From Agapetus fuscipes (lineage: Eukaryota > Arthropoda > Insecta > Trichoptera > Glossosomatidae): DNA of 64,000 bases. The translations under genes and the position numbers were made by a program. Shown here in pieces: positions 51,045 through 61,150 of the stretch (its first letter is position 1; every line of letters begins with the position of its first letter). Under the pieces are notes generated by a model. It did no database searches, was not told where the DNA came from, and was given only the letters and a program-made list of their open reading frames with translations. Location of the stretch: positions 2,046,001 to 2,110,000 of the forward strand of contig OX637338.1 in the NCBI GenBank assembly GCA_951799405.1. Direction: 5' to 3'.

Positions 51045-51275
51045 CAACTAAGCTACACATATAGTGTAACTTCTTGCCTGCGTTATCCCCGAAGGGTTCG
51101 CACAAGTAATGGGGCCGGCCTCACACCAACGACTTTTAGTTGAAGTGAGGGTTTCCCAGCTGCCGGGGGGGCTGGTTCTCATTTCTTGTGAAGGCTGAAT
51201 AAGCCTTTGAGATCGAACCCTTGCTCTCGGTATGCAGTGCAAGCATTCTACCAATTGAGCTATCGACCTTTTTAC
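51045..51275 (-). repeat. SINE-A, deletion subfamily
   Basis: Same internal deletion as 27012 and 37385; A box GGTCGATAGCTCAATTGG. It lies directly against SINE-B, exactly as at 27008/27012, so both loci may derive from one compound. Confidence 0.82.
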
Positions 51276-51279
51276 GAGC

Positions 51280-51515
51280 TTGATCGTCGTCGCTACAAAG
51301 CGCCAATTCTCAAGCAAGACCCTCCGCCGGGATTCGAATCCACAACCTTCCATTTACGAGTCCGAAGTGTTACCACTGAACTACTGACCGGTCCGAGAAA
51401 TGCCAACAACACGCGGTGTTCCTAGCGGTCACCCACCCAAGTAGCATCTACGCCCAATGTTGCTTAACTTCGGTAATATGATGAGAACCGATGCTTTCAA
51501 AATGGTATCGTCGGT
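51280..51515 (-). repeat. SINE-B with 5S-like head, body deleted
   Basis: On the minus strand: 5S-like (ACCGAAGTTAAGCAACATTG, GGGCGTAGATGCTACTTGGG), tRNA-like (GGATTCGAATCCCGGCGG), then a jump to GGGTCTTGCTTGAGAATTGG. Confidence 0.8.
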
Positions 51516-51660
51516 TGAAAAATTCATAAACCTTTACCAAAGACCGGTCACTGAAAGGTCCATCCAACCTTACAAAAACTGGGTCTTGTTTGAAAATTTG
51601 CTCTTTCTACAGCGACACACAAAAACAGCTCTCACAAAATAAATAATCCTAATATTATTA
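51516..51660 (+). repeat. SINE-B body and tail
   Basis: GTTGAAAAATTCATAAACC through CACAAAAACAGCTCTCACAA and an ATTATT tail. Head to head with the preceding copy. Confidence 0.78.
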
Positions 51661-52004
51661 TATTATTATCTTGGCAACTTAGATTATAGATTGCTGTGAT
51701 GTGAGAGCACACTATTAGAGTTAGCTAAGTAATAGTCAATCTCGGGTATAAGATATGGTCGGGCCTCTTACCGAGTGGTTTTGACGTCTCTATAGGAGAA
51801 ATGGGACACCAAAATTGCAGCCTTCACGGCCGGAGCATTGCAATTTGTCTGTCATCATAAATCCTGACCGATAACCGAGAGGATGATTACTTTAACAACT
51901 TCAGCGTCAAGGTATGGAGATGCCAAGACTGGAGAGTGATTTTGAAAAAGAGAAACAAGTCTTCTTCTTCGTGATTGCGATTTCCAGCGATGAGCAAGAA
52001 AAAG
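51661..52004. other. No recognisable feature
   Basis: Begins with a T-module tail scrap (GGCAACTTAGATTATAGATT, 51673-51692). The rest is single-copy. Confidence 0.35.
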
Positions 52005-52278
52005 GACGTTAAAGTACCAAAAGGTACAAAATAATGTGATGAAATGTTTTGGATACGTAGAAAGAATGGATGATGATAGACTTACAAAGTGCATATACAT
52101 AGGAAATGTGAAATGGAAAAGAGGTAAGAGAGAAAATAATGGAGTGATCAGATTGTGAAAGAATGGGATGTACAAAGCAAATGTAGGTAAAAGAAATAAA
52201 TGTATGAAAAACGTGATGGATATTAATGAATTCCATCTCTGCTCTGACTACCCCTATTGGAATGACGACAGAGTTATA
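52005..52278 (+). repeat. RTE-B C-terminal remnant
   Basis: AATGTGATGAAATGTTTTGG, AGAATGGATGATGATAGACT, ATGGATATTAATGAATTCC and the tail GACTACCCCTATTGGAATGA. Frameshifted and partly deleted. Confidence 0.65.
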
Positions 52279-52295
52279 GCTACAATTAAAGCATG

Positions 52296-52520
52296 AGGAT
52301 GACCTCCCATATTGTAAATAATAGTTCACTCTCCCAACTTCACCCCAGTTTCAGAGAATACCGGCAAGAGTTACAGGTTCTAATGCTCATTTGAGATTGA
52401 GTTTTTATGTTGTAAGTCCACATGTGGCATGTGCAAGCGTGAGTTTACACGTGTCTGCTTATGGGAACACATGTGATATGAGCATTAAATTGCAGTACAT
52501 CTTTGCAAATAAGATTATAG
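52296..52520 (+). repeat. T module, old
   Basis: From CATGAGGATGACCTCCC to TTTGCAAATAAGATTATAG. One of the more diverged copies. Confidence 0.75.
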
Positions 52521-52527
52521 TTAGTAG

Positions 52528-52815
52528 ATGGAGCAGATCCAGAAGTGCTATTCCGCTAAATTCCTTACGACCTTAAGGCGACGAGATAGCGATTCGAACA
52601 GGCTCAGGACTGGGGTGACAAGGTGCAGGACAAACCTTCAGAGGTGGGGCCTGCTGGACCGTGAACAGAACATCCTGTGCGACTGCGGGGATATCCAGGA
52701 CTCGCTGCATATGTTGGTGTGCCCCTTAATTGGGGAAAAATGCACACTGACGGACCTGCTTCAAGGGAACGACAATGCAGTGGATGCCGCTAGTCATTGG
52801 AGATACTGAGCATAG
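52528..52815 (+). pseudogene. LINE C-terminus with CxCG...H...CP motif
   Basis: Open frame CYSAKFLTTLRRRDSDSNRLRTGVTRCRTNLQRWGLLDREQNILCDCGDIQDSLHMLVCPLIGEKCTLTDLLQGNDNAVDAASHWRY, stop. The LNRLRTG..RC..NL..WG...CDCG..Q...H....CP layout is a common LINE end. Relative of 33962-34165; its 5' part is missing. Confidence 0.75.
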
Positions 52816-53015
52816 GTGGTTCTGGACACGTAAAGTAAGCAAGTAAGCGATTCGTGTCCAAAAATAAGGTGTACTGAGATTTTTTGTCTACATGGAGCTC
52901 CTTCGCAAGCGCTGGCAAACTTGGACTTGGATTGATATCCAAAGTGTAAGGACTTTAGCATAGTAAGCGCTTCTCGAGGCGATTTTGGAAATATCATGCG
53001 TTCAGAGCCCTTAAT

Positions 53016-53215
53016 ACGAGTTGCAAAACTTGAGTAAAGTAAAGTTTACGGAAAGTATGAAAAATTGATTTTCCCCCAAATCTGCCGTTTTTGTTTCTTA
53101 CACTTTATGGTCTTAGCAAAAGAGTTACAGTGATGATGAAAATCAAGTTCAAACACACAAAAACCACTCTTTAATACTTTCCGTAAACTTTCCTTTACTC
53201 AAGTTTTGCAACTCG
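53016..53215. mobile_element. Foldback element, ~43-bp terminal inverted repeats
   Basis: Left ACGAGTTGCAAAACTTGAGT and right complement ACTCAAGTTTTGCAACTCGT, continuing through TTTACGGAAAGTAT. The arms match almost completely around ~110 bp that includes TTTTTGTTTCTTACAC. Confidence 0.82.
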
Positions 53216-53680
53216 TACTCAGGGTACAGAATGAGTCATAAAGATAGATTTAAAACTTTCATAATATCAAAATGGTGGAGCCTTACACAAGTTAAAATGA
53301 GAATTAATGTTTGTACCTCGGTAATTACCAAATTAATGTTATTTTCAAACGTCATATTAAATCTCACTTTCGTAATTCCTCGATAATTTTTCTGACAAAT
53401 GGCGCGCAATCTGTCCACGTCACTTTCATTGTATGAAGTATCTAATCAAAGCTCATAATCAGCAAGTCATAATCAAAGACAGTATTATCCAGAGTCAATC
53501 GCAGACGGAGCTTAAAGACGCGATCTTCTGTAATCAAACCCATCTCTGAATCAAGGCGGATTTCTCCTACAAAATCAATTTGTGAAAAGGGAGAATGTGA
53601 TTTTCACTGTATGGCCAAAAATCTATATTTTTGACTATGTTTTTTGTACTTATAAGAAAAACCTTTTCAATTATTAAATG
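53216..53680. other. No recognisable feature
   Basis: AT-rich, no family match. Confidence 0.3.
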
Positions 53681-53870
53681 ATTTATGTCAAAAACGAAAC
53701 GTGGGAGGGCTGTATGAAAACAGTTGTATATGTTACATTTAAAAATATATTTTAGGGTTAGTTAGAATGCAATTCAATTATGCTCCTGAAGATGCCTTAT
53801 TAGGAGAAAACGTTTAAGCGAAAAATGAAATAAAAAGTGAATTGAAACTTTGTTTTATCCTATTGATTTT
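53681..53870 (+). ncRNA. Hammerhead-like element j
   Basis: Partial stem I GCT/AGC, core CTGAAGA (53786-53792, consensus), extra T, weak stem II CC/GG, GAAA 53806-53809, A-CG-T, U, U. The downstream ATGAAATAAAAAGTGAATTG resembles the tail of element b. Confidence 0.4.
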
Positions 53871-53894
53871 TTTTTTAATAATACAATGGACTCA

Positions 53895-54150
53895 TTACTT
53901 TGCCAAACCACCCTAAATTAATCTGGTAATATTCAAAATCAGTATCAATAGCCACGACAGTTTGTCAAAGCAAACGCAACACGTAACTCAACACTACGCA
54001 GCTAACAGCCCTGCTTCAAAAGATCTAGACATCAACCACCACTTCACCAACACCTCTGCAGCATTATAACAAGTTTCATAAACCACTAGAGTCTCTGAAA
54101 TCTAGGGAGTTTCCCGTACATGATTCCTTAAAACGATAGCATCTATCGAC
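53895..54150 (+). repeat. LINE-D C-terminal trace and 3'UTR
   Basis: TTTGCCAAACCACCCTAAAT, ATATTCAAAATCAGTATCAA, CACTACGCAGCTAACAGCCC, TCTAGGGAGTTTCCCGTACA. The longest LINE-D 3'UTR in the window. Confidence 0.7.
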
Positions 54151-54363
54151 GTTGTTTAGACTAAACCCGCAGAAATAAGGATAGTGATTTTGTTTTTCGA
54201 ATGTTTGTTTGCAAGTCTCGTGTTCAGAAAGCTTAGCTAAGGTACTTAATCCAAAGAGTATTCTGTGAGCTTTTTGTCGACTGATTTATAGTGGCAACAA
54301 ATTATTCCTGCAAACATTTTGTCGTTCTAAGTCCGGCACAGTCAGTTGAGCCCGCGCCATTTC

Positions 54364-55020
54364 GGTTACAGGTTAGAACGGCATAGTAACAAAACGAAAC
54401 GTTACATAACGATACATGACGTATCGAAACATGACTGAACGATACATGGCAGAAAAACAATGACAGAACATTACAATGACAGACGACGCATGACTGAACG
54501 ACACGTGACAGAACAACACATGACAAAACAGCACATACATAAAAATAACATACAATAAAGGGCACATTAAACGGTTTTGTCTTGTGATATTTTGTCACAG
54601 TGATATATTTTCTGTGTTGTTTTGTCATAGTGATGCTTTGTCATTCTGATGTTCCCAGGGTTCAATCTTCGGAGAGGACTGTGGACGACGTTAAACAGGG
54701 TCCGCACAGAGCAAGGCCGTTGCAACTTCTTGCTTCGCAGATGGGGATTAGCTCCATCTCCAGGGTGTGACTGTGGGGCGGAGAACCAGATCGTCCAGCA
54801 CATAGTAGAGGAGTGCCCCATCACAAGACACCCTCCTGGCCTGAAAGACCTCCATGAAGCTATGCCAGGAGCAGTGAAGTGGATCAAGGACTTGGATTTT
54901 CGAAGATCTTTGTTTCGCTTACCGGCCATACGCAAAGTAGTACATAAGTATTGTGATGTTCTGTCATGTGTCGTTCCGTCATGTATCGTTTTTTCATTGT
55001 GTCGTTCTATCAAGGAACCA
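54364..55020. mobile_element. Foldback element with 15-16-bp tandem arms, with LINE insert
   Basis: Left arm 54364-54575 (GGTTAGAACGGCATAGTAAC, then ACATGACTGAACGAT and ACATGACAAAACAGC units). Inverted arm 54580-54655 and 54955-55020, ending GTGTCGTTCTATCAAGGAACC. The right arm is split by a LINE C-terminus (54655-54945). Confidence 0.75.
54655..54945 (+). pseudogene. LINE C-terminus with CDCG...H...CP motif
   Basis: FNLRRGLWTTLNRVRTEQGRCNFLLRRWGLAPSPGCDCGAENQIVQHIVEECPITRHPPGLKDLHEAMPGAVKWIKDLDFR. Clear LINE polymerase end with Cys/His motif, open for ~100 codons. Distinct from the 52.5-kb family. Confidence 0.77.
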
Positions 55021-55470
55021 GCCATTTCATATTTTGGCGAATCAAAACGTGATTTTCAATTTAGAGATGAAAGTGGCCGATACGGAGCGATCGGCGTCTT
55101 TCAAACGAGATACCGGCCATTTATTACAGAGTCCCAAGCGCAAAACAAAACCACTCAAAACATATTAAAATCTAAACGCTTTCCAGAGGCGCTGTTCTGG
55201 TTTCCATGTATTTTACGTTGCGCACTTGGGGCACGGAGCTGTATGGCTTATGATTTATCGCGTGTTCAGACTGTTTAACTGATTTTTGAGCGCATATCGT
55301 GAGAACTGTACCGTTAGGTCGTAAGGCGAACAAAGCCGAAAGGGGCGTATCTACCTACTCCTTATATCATCTAAAGAACACAATGATGTCTCTGGATTTC
55401 ATACACTTTTTTGCCATGTTAGCCTGCAATATAAACAATTTCATCTTTAATCCATTTATTATATATTTTT
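55021..55470. other. No recognisable feature
   Basis: 55160-55270 is of moderate complexity. No family match. Confidence 0.3.
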
Positions 55471-55735
55471 ATTCCTTGACTGATAGGTTGGTATGAGGTT
55501 GACCACCCATACTGTAAAAAATGGTTCACTTTGCCAATGTCACCTCTGTTTCAGGGAAGGTCGGCAAGTGTTGCAGGGCTTATGTTAATTTGAGATTGGG
55601 TTTTTATATTGTAGGTCCACATGCGGCATGTGTGAGCACGAAATTATGCGTGTCTTCTTGTGGGAATTATTTAATATGAATCTCAAATGATACATATCTT
55701 TGCAGCTTAGATTTAGATTTGATTTTAGATATAAT
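55471..55735 (+). repeat. T module
   Basis: Starts TTCCTTGACTGATAGG at the common boundary and ends with a TTTAGA-type tail. Confidence 0.85.
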
Positions 55736-55849
55736 ATTGTTGAAAAGACATCTTAACATTTAAAATTAATTTTGAATGCATGCCCACAAACAGTGTAAGC
55801 GCTGACAAATCGTTCCCCAAGTTCTCGTTGTTCTCTTTTTTCTTTTATA

Positions 55850-56068
55850 AAATTGATTTGTAAACAGGAATGCAATTCACAAATCTATTCGGCCCGGACA
55901 GTTGTGTTCATGCGTAAGCAGATGCTTGTGTGCATGCAAGGCATCTGTTCAACCAGGGTCGAAGTTATGATCAAATGGGACAGACGTGATTCGAACCAGC
56001 GTTATTATGCTCTAAATACGCTAGTCAAGAATAGTGACTTGAACCCTCGGCCATAACACCGACTAAGT
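55850..56068 (-). repeat. SINE-C
   Basis: On the minus strand GGTGTTATGGCCGAGGGTTC (A box), TAGCGTATTTAGAGCATAAT, GGTTCGAATCACG (B box), then GGTTGAACAGATGCC and a GCATGCACAC section also found at 5020. Confidence 0.78.
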
Positions 56069-56251
56069 ATCTTATCTACCAATTGATTTAAAGATGACCT
56101 TTCAATAAAAATGTCTTAAGAATCACATTCTACACAATATTAAAAAGAATAACAAAAGCCATTTCATCAAAAAGAGACTGAGCTCTTATGTATGGTGAGG
56201 ATAGTATGGTGAGGATGATAAAAATGCTGCATTTTGAAATGGTTTGGTACG
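56069..56251. repeat. M2 scrap
   Basis: TATCTTATCTACCAATTGAT, GTCTTAAGAATCACATTCTA match the M2 left half (56072-56145). The rest is unassigned. Confidence 0.5.
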
Positions 56252-56427
56252 TACATCTAAATCTAAATGCATAAATTCGCGCTCACACATGCCGCATGTG
56301 GACCTACAATATAAACCCCAATCTCAAATGAACATAAGCCCTGAAACAGGGGTGACATTGGCAAAGTGAACCATTTTTTACAGTATGGGTGGTCAGCCTC
56401 ATACCAACCTATAAGTCAAGGAATTAC
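56252..56427 (-). repeat. T module, two internal deletions
   Basis: Tail and 5' boundary (CAAGGAATTAC) present. ~35 bp lost after the tail and ~30 bp around the GCAACTCTTGCCGACC region. Confidence 0.78.
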
Positions 56428-56487
56428 AAGGAATACATGGTCATTGTAAAATGTAAAAATTAGTAAACCCATTTTTTTGTACCATTT

Positions 56488-56747
56488 CGTCCCCTTAGTG
56501 CTTGTTTGTCGCATCTCCAACAGAGGTTATTTCACATGAACAATGTTTGTATACGTACTGGACCAATGCGTTTTACGCATTCTAGAAATGAATACGAATA
56601 TTGAAAATTACAAAAACAACCCACAGATTATCGATTCTCATGTTTATTTCTTTGCTCAGATTGTGTTCTATAATTCTTAAGACAATTTCATTAAAAGTTT
56701 ATCTTTGAATCAAATGGTAGATAAGCCAAACAGTCACTGAGGAGACG
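56488..56747. mobile_element. M2 MITE, intact, 4-bp target duplication
   Basis: 260 bp, ends CGTCCCCTTAGTGCTTGTTT and its partner at the right (ending CACTGAGGAGACG). ATTT at 56484-56487 and 56748-56751. This copy defines M2 and links it to M1 by the same duplication length and similar interior. No coding capacity. Confidence 0.85.
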
Positions 56748-56769
56748 ATTTGAAAATTTGCATTTTTGC

Positions 56770-57246
56770 CAACATTTCTATCTAATCTAATATAATCTAA
56801 GTTGCAAGGATATGTTACATTGGAGATTCACAATTACATTCATTCTTAAAACCAGACACGTAGGTACAAGTTCGCTCTTGTACATGCCTCATGTGAACCT
56901 ACAACATAAAAACCAAATCTCAAATGGACATTTACCCTTCAACTCTTGCCGTCCTTCCCTGAAACAGGGGTGACACTGGCAAAGTGAACCATTTTAACAG
57001 CATTTGTGGTCAGCCGCATACCAACCTATAACTCAAGGAACATACACGACAAATTACATTTTTTAAAACAATAATTAATAATATATTATATATGGACATC
57101 AAAAACTAAAACAACAAACAAATTTCAGACCCTAGTCGCCAACATTACAGATCACCCGCCATTTCTTTCTGTCCTTACATACTTCTTTCATTTCCTCCAG
57201 AGTCATAACCTTTTTTATGCAGGCTCTTCTTTTATTATGACTCTAT
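56770..57246 (-). mobile_element. RTE-A 3' end, 5'-truncated
   Basis: On the minus strand: RRACIKKVMTLEEMKEVCKDRKKWR.ICNVGD (57246-57130), the same 3'UTR as 10364-10465 including AATTTGTCGTGTATG, then a T module with tail TTAGATTATATTAGATTAGA. Confidence 0.87.
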
Positions 57247-57408
57247 AATAAAATAAATACAATGATTTCAACACCGTCAAATATGTATGTAGGTTCACAT
57301 TTAAATGATTGATTTCATTTTGCTCAAAAAAAAAAATTGCATTGCAATTTCAATACCTGCGTGCGAAACACCTGATTACATGTGATTATTATTTTATTTA
57401 TTGATGAG
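57247..57408. other. No recognisable feature
   Basis: AT-rich, no family match. Confidence 0.3.
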
Positions 57409-57607
57409 TGCAAAAAAAAAACAATTACCAAACAAAAATATGTACAGAAAACTTAATTGATGGGATGGAAATAATTTATTGTAAAATGGTATTTTTGTAA
57501 GCCCATTAAATAATTAATTATGGTCGTATATAACTGTAACCGATGCCGCCATTTCGCTAAGAGTGGCCAGAGCCTCTACAGAGTTGTCTCCATTTTATCT
57601 TATCCTT

Positions 57608-58160
57608 AATAATAATTTGACAAAAATTTTAGTGCCGTTTTGAGAACTCACCGAAAGGGCACTGCAAAGCCATAGACAGACATGTCTTCAAGCCTGATTT
57701 AAAAGCATTTGAATTAACCACGGCTCTCAGCTCGTGTGGTAAGGCACTCCACAGGAGAGGGCCAGCAATAAAAAAGGCACTATCCAAATTATTGGCCATG
57801 TTGCTTCTGCGGTGAACCCTGAGTCTATTCGCAGCTGCATGCAGATCTCAGCTTCAGTAACATCGAACCATTTACTTTTGGAGTCATGGGCACGCCTCTG
57901 ACCTAGAGGTTCTTGTTTTGTCGTGCCGTTGCTTTCACTTCACGGGAAGGCCTTTTGCCACTTGAGAAAATATATAGCTTTGCATGAGCGTCCATGTGCT
58001 GTGGGTCCTTCTGACACATACATACAGGACGGGTACGAGGAGGGTTTGAGCATATGAGTCCCAAGCCTGCCCTCTACTGTGTTCTTCAGACATAGCTCTG
58101 AGACACACTGTGGCGCAATGTTCTGCGAGGACTTAAACACAGCTAAGCAGACCTTGTATA
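57608..58160 (-). pseudogene. CR1/L2-like LINE C-terminus plus unknown repeat, nested in RTE-B
   Basis: 57620-57850 on the minus strand reads LHAAANRLRVHRRSNMANNLDSAFFIAGPLLWSALPHELRAVVNSNAFKSGLKTCLSMALQCPFGEFS. 57845-58085 is the repeat shared with 46.99-47.33 kb. 58090-58160 returns to LINE-like VYKVCLAVFK on the minus strand, so that repeat is itself inserted in the LINE. Confidence 0.7.
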
Positions 58161-58189
58161 CCTCTTTCAAGTCATTCATATCCATCACA

Positions 58190-58617
58190 ACGTCAACGAC
58201 GATACCATGTTGAAAGCACCGGTTCTCATCAGATCACCGAAGTTAAGCAACATTGGGCGCGGATGCTACCTGGATGGGTGTCCGCTCAGGTTCACCGCGT
58301 GTTGTTGGCATTTATTGGACCGGCCCTTAGTCCAGTGGCAACACTTCGGACTCGAAAGTGGAAGGTTGTGGATTCGAATCCCGGCGGAGCACAAAAAATA
58401 TACCATTTATATTTCCAAATGTGCTCTACGCTGGGTTGAAAATTTCAAAAACCTTTACCAAAGACCAGTCACTGAAAGGTCCATCCAACCTTACAACAAC
58501 TGGGTCTTGCTTGAGAATTGGCGCTTTCTACAGCGACGACCAAGCTCGCAGAGGGCTCTTGAGGTGTGATACACACAAAAACAGCGCTCACCAAATAAAT
58601 GATGCTAATATTATTAT
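58190..58617 (+). repeat. SINE-B, full length: 5S-like + tRNA-like + LINE-type 3' end
   Basis: 58193-58312 follows 5S rRNA through most of its length: ACGATACCATGTTGAAAGC, ACCGGTTCTCATCAGATCACC, GAAGTTAAGCAACATTGGGC (A-box region), GGATGGGTGTCCGCTCAGG (C-box region), CACCGCGTGTTGTTGGC. 58318-58392 is tRNA-like with A box TTAGTCCAGTGG and B box GGATTCGAATCC. The body (58393-58560) is followed by the 3' end GGGCTCTTGAGGTGTGATAC, CACAAAAACAGCGCTCACCA and an ATTATT tail. Two stacked pol III promoters are therefore possible. It is nested in RTE-B. Confidence 0.9.
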
Positions 58618-58863
58618 TTATTATCACCTTTTTCATACATTTCCTTCTGTTGCAATCGCTTTGTATATCTTATTCTTTCACAATTTCACCAACCGGATCC
58701 CACCATAGTCTTCTCTTTCCTCTTTTCCCTTTCACATATCCTGTGCAAATAATTACCACACACAAATATGTACAGAAAACTTAATTGATGGCATGGAAAT
58801 AATTAATTGTAAAATGGTATTTTTTTTACACCCATTAAACACTTAATTATGGTCGTATATAAA

Positions 58864-59124
58864 CGATGTGAAGATAAAAGTCTTGTCAGGTGGCTGTGAA
58901 ATCCGTGTTAGGTGATGAACCGACATATTTTTATAGAAAATGATGTCCGTTGCACAATACAGACTCTCACCTGCTCGTTTTCCAGCTTCGTGTGTCCATC
59001 TGAATGATTGCAACTATTAAATTTTCAAATGAAACGGTCAATCATTTACGGTTTCTTGAAACATGCGTGCCGCAAGACGTTAACAGATTTTGTTGAATTT
59101 TTAGTTGCTTATGTCTATAATGAG
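58864..59124. other. No recognisable feature
   Basis: AT-rich, no family match. Confidence 0.3.
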
Positions 59125-59718
59125 TGTGAATCTAAGTTGCAAAGATATAATGGCATTTAAGGCTCATATTTGACTTACATGACCGGCGCGGCGGTCCGTA
59201 GTCTAGTGATACAGCTTCAGACTCGTAAATGGAAGGTTGTGGGTTGGAGTCCCGACGGAGCACAAAATATATATCATTAATATTTTCAATCTCTCATCCC
59301 AGCTCAGAAAATTCATATACCTTTAACAAAGACCGGTCACAAAAGATCCATCCAGCCTTACAGCAACTGGGTCTTGCTAGAGAATTAGCTCTTTTTTAAG
59401 CGCTGACGAAGATCGCAGAGGGCTCTTGAAGTGTGAATTATACAAAAACAGCGGACACCAAATATATCATCCTAATTGTATAAAATACATGTTCACAAAC
59501 AGACACATGTAAGTTCAAGTAGGTTCGAAGCTTTGCTCCTTTCTGAAGGGAGAAGAACGCCGAAGAAGTTACACACAGTAGTGACGAAACGTAAGCAAGA
59601 AGAAAGAAAAAATAAATCTCTTTCCAACTTTCCCTGAAACGGGGTGGCATTGACAAAAGTGAAACAATTTTTTACAGCATAGGGGTCAGCCTCATACCAA
59701 CCAATTAGTCAAGGAATT
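59125..59718 (-). repeat. T module split by SINE-B
   Basis: Tail part 59125-59180 and remainder 59480-59718 (ending CAAGGAATTTC at the usual boundary). An extra ~70 bp of unknown DNA lies at 59525-59610. Confidence 0.75.
59182..59475 (+). repeat. SINE-B without 5S part
   Basis: tRNA-like head GCGGTCCGTAGTCTAGTGAT, GGTTGGAGTCCCGACGG (decayed B box), complete body and 3' end with ATATATCATCCTAATTGTAT. Confidence 0.82.
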
Positions 59719-59816
59719 TCACATGGTTATAATTTATTCTGTGGTGTTTCACAGCTTTGTGCATGGCAAGTCTAGTTGACAGGTGAGTCGCATAGTATGT
59801 ATCATAACATACATAC

Positions 59817-60469
59817 TGTTAGGTTTAAATTGAAGGTACCTCCCAGGATGTACCTACAGGATACTTACTCCGGCTAGCTATCATCAGCATCACTCTCAGG
59901 GCGTGGGGTTCTTTCTTTGTGTTGCTCACCTGTATTTTGGGAAGGGTTGTATATTAAAAGATAAGTTTAACATGAACAAATAAGGGTTTATTTACTTTAG
60001 TAATATGGGGGAAAAAGGGGAAATAAAGGAATGTCGTGACCTGCACCTTGTCACTAAAACACTCCCTACTCTGTTGACTGGAGTTCTGAACTGAAGGCCT
60101 GGGGCAGCGCCCTAGGCTAGCGGTGGCTCACGAGGCGGACGCCTCCACACGTTGGAGCCCCTGGGTGGGCGCTCCTATGCACTATGTCTCCTATGCCTCT
60201 GGTCTACAAGGTTGGTGCCTTGCTGGCAGGAAATCCAAGTAGATGGGGAGGAGGGAGCTCCATGGTAATGCCCCCTCTTGCACCGCTTGGTGCTTGGTCG
60301 CCGACGTCTGAATCGGTGTTCATCTTGCCGGGAACTGATGAGCGACGGCCCGATTAGTTCACACGGCGCAGTTCGGCCGCTTCCGTGACCGTTCGGCTCC
60401 GTTGGGCCCACAAAACACACTGTACACTTCGAGATTGTTCTTTCTTTGTTATTTTAAAATAACATAACT
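59817..60469 (-). mobile_element. Second LTR copy, inverted relative to 21400
   Basis: The same GC-rich core as 21440-21760 in reverse (GAGGCGGACGCCTCCACACG, CCGACGTCTGAATC, GTGACCGTTCGGCTC). Outer ends TGTTAGG and CATAACT. Short indels and substitutions make it ~60 bp longer. The flanks (ATAC / ACAC) are not a clean duplication. No internal genes are attached. Confidence 0.75.
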
Positions 60470-60514
60470 ACACATAAGCTAGTTTCTTCTCTGTAGATCA
60501 TAACTGCGCACATA

Positions 60515-60615
60515 AACTCTGTAACTTCTTGCCGCGTCATTCCCCAACCTATTTATTTTTACAGCCAACCCCAAACTGGGACTTTTCCCAGCTTCCGAGG
60601 GATCTTGTACTCCAC
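60515..60615 (-). repeat. SINE-A fragment
   Basis: TGTAACTTCTTGCCGCG to TTCCGAGGGATCTTGTACTC, internally deleted. Confidence 0.65.
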
Positions 60616-61074
60616 AGATATTATAACTTGATGCATTACACATAATAATTTATATTTTGACCCACGAAGAAGCGGGCGTTCTCAGCCATTAGGCCCAACC
60701 ACGCGATCATTACTATTACCGAGCGAGAACCGCCAATTCGTGGTTCCCACGCACCACACTCTCGAATCAATTTGCGCCGAAATGATCTCGTTAGCTGTTA
60801 ACAAGGCACGCCGCCAGCCAAACCGGCCCATACAGCCCATCACACTTCAAGCACAGAACCTTACGTTTTACTAAAAATGTATGTGAAACTGTAACTCTCA
60901 CTCAGAGGAGCTTTTTCAGATTTCATACTTTTTTGGTAAACTCTGTGCTTGAGTGAAACGTTTAAAGTTTTAAACTTGAGATTTTGTATACAGGCCGAAT
61001 TCCAGCTCATGCTCTGTGAAATTCCTGAGATGCTCGAAAAAACACTCTTTATTCATATTATTTTCATGCAAAAA
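60616..61074. other. Low-repeat island
   Basis: 60660-60850 is complex and GC-richer (GAAGAAGCGGGCGTTCTCAG, CCAACCACGCGATCATTAC, CGCCAGCCAAACCGGCCC) and has no copy here. No frame of note. Confidence 0.3.
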
Positions 61075-61150
61075 CGCAACTAATCTACCTATGTAGTGTA
61101 ACTTCTCGCCTTAGCGAGCGTAGCGATTCAGGACCTATGTATTTATCAAA
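61075..61150 (-). repeat. SINE-A tail fragment
   Basis: AACGCAACTAATCTACC, TGTAGTGTAACTTCTCGCC, CAGGACCTATGTATTTAT. Confidence 0.65.

Larger units (their letters stand above)
57409..58863 (-). mobile_element. RTE-B insertion flanked by a ~120-bp duplication, with nested inserts
   Basis: RTE-B pieces in order on the minus strand: 58742-58618, 58190-58161, 57606-57534. They match 16683-16430 when joined. The flanks 57409-57533 and 58743-58863 are ~90% identical direct repeats (ATATGTACAGAAAACTTAAT, TTAATTATGGTCGTATATAA). A CR1-like LINE fragment and a full SINE-B sit inside. Confidence 0.75.

Noticed and set aside
58193..58312. A 5S rRNA gene
   Set aside because: It is fused to a tRNA-like SINE body, differs from 5S at several conserved positions, and recurs in the same fusion at two other loci.
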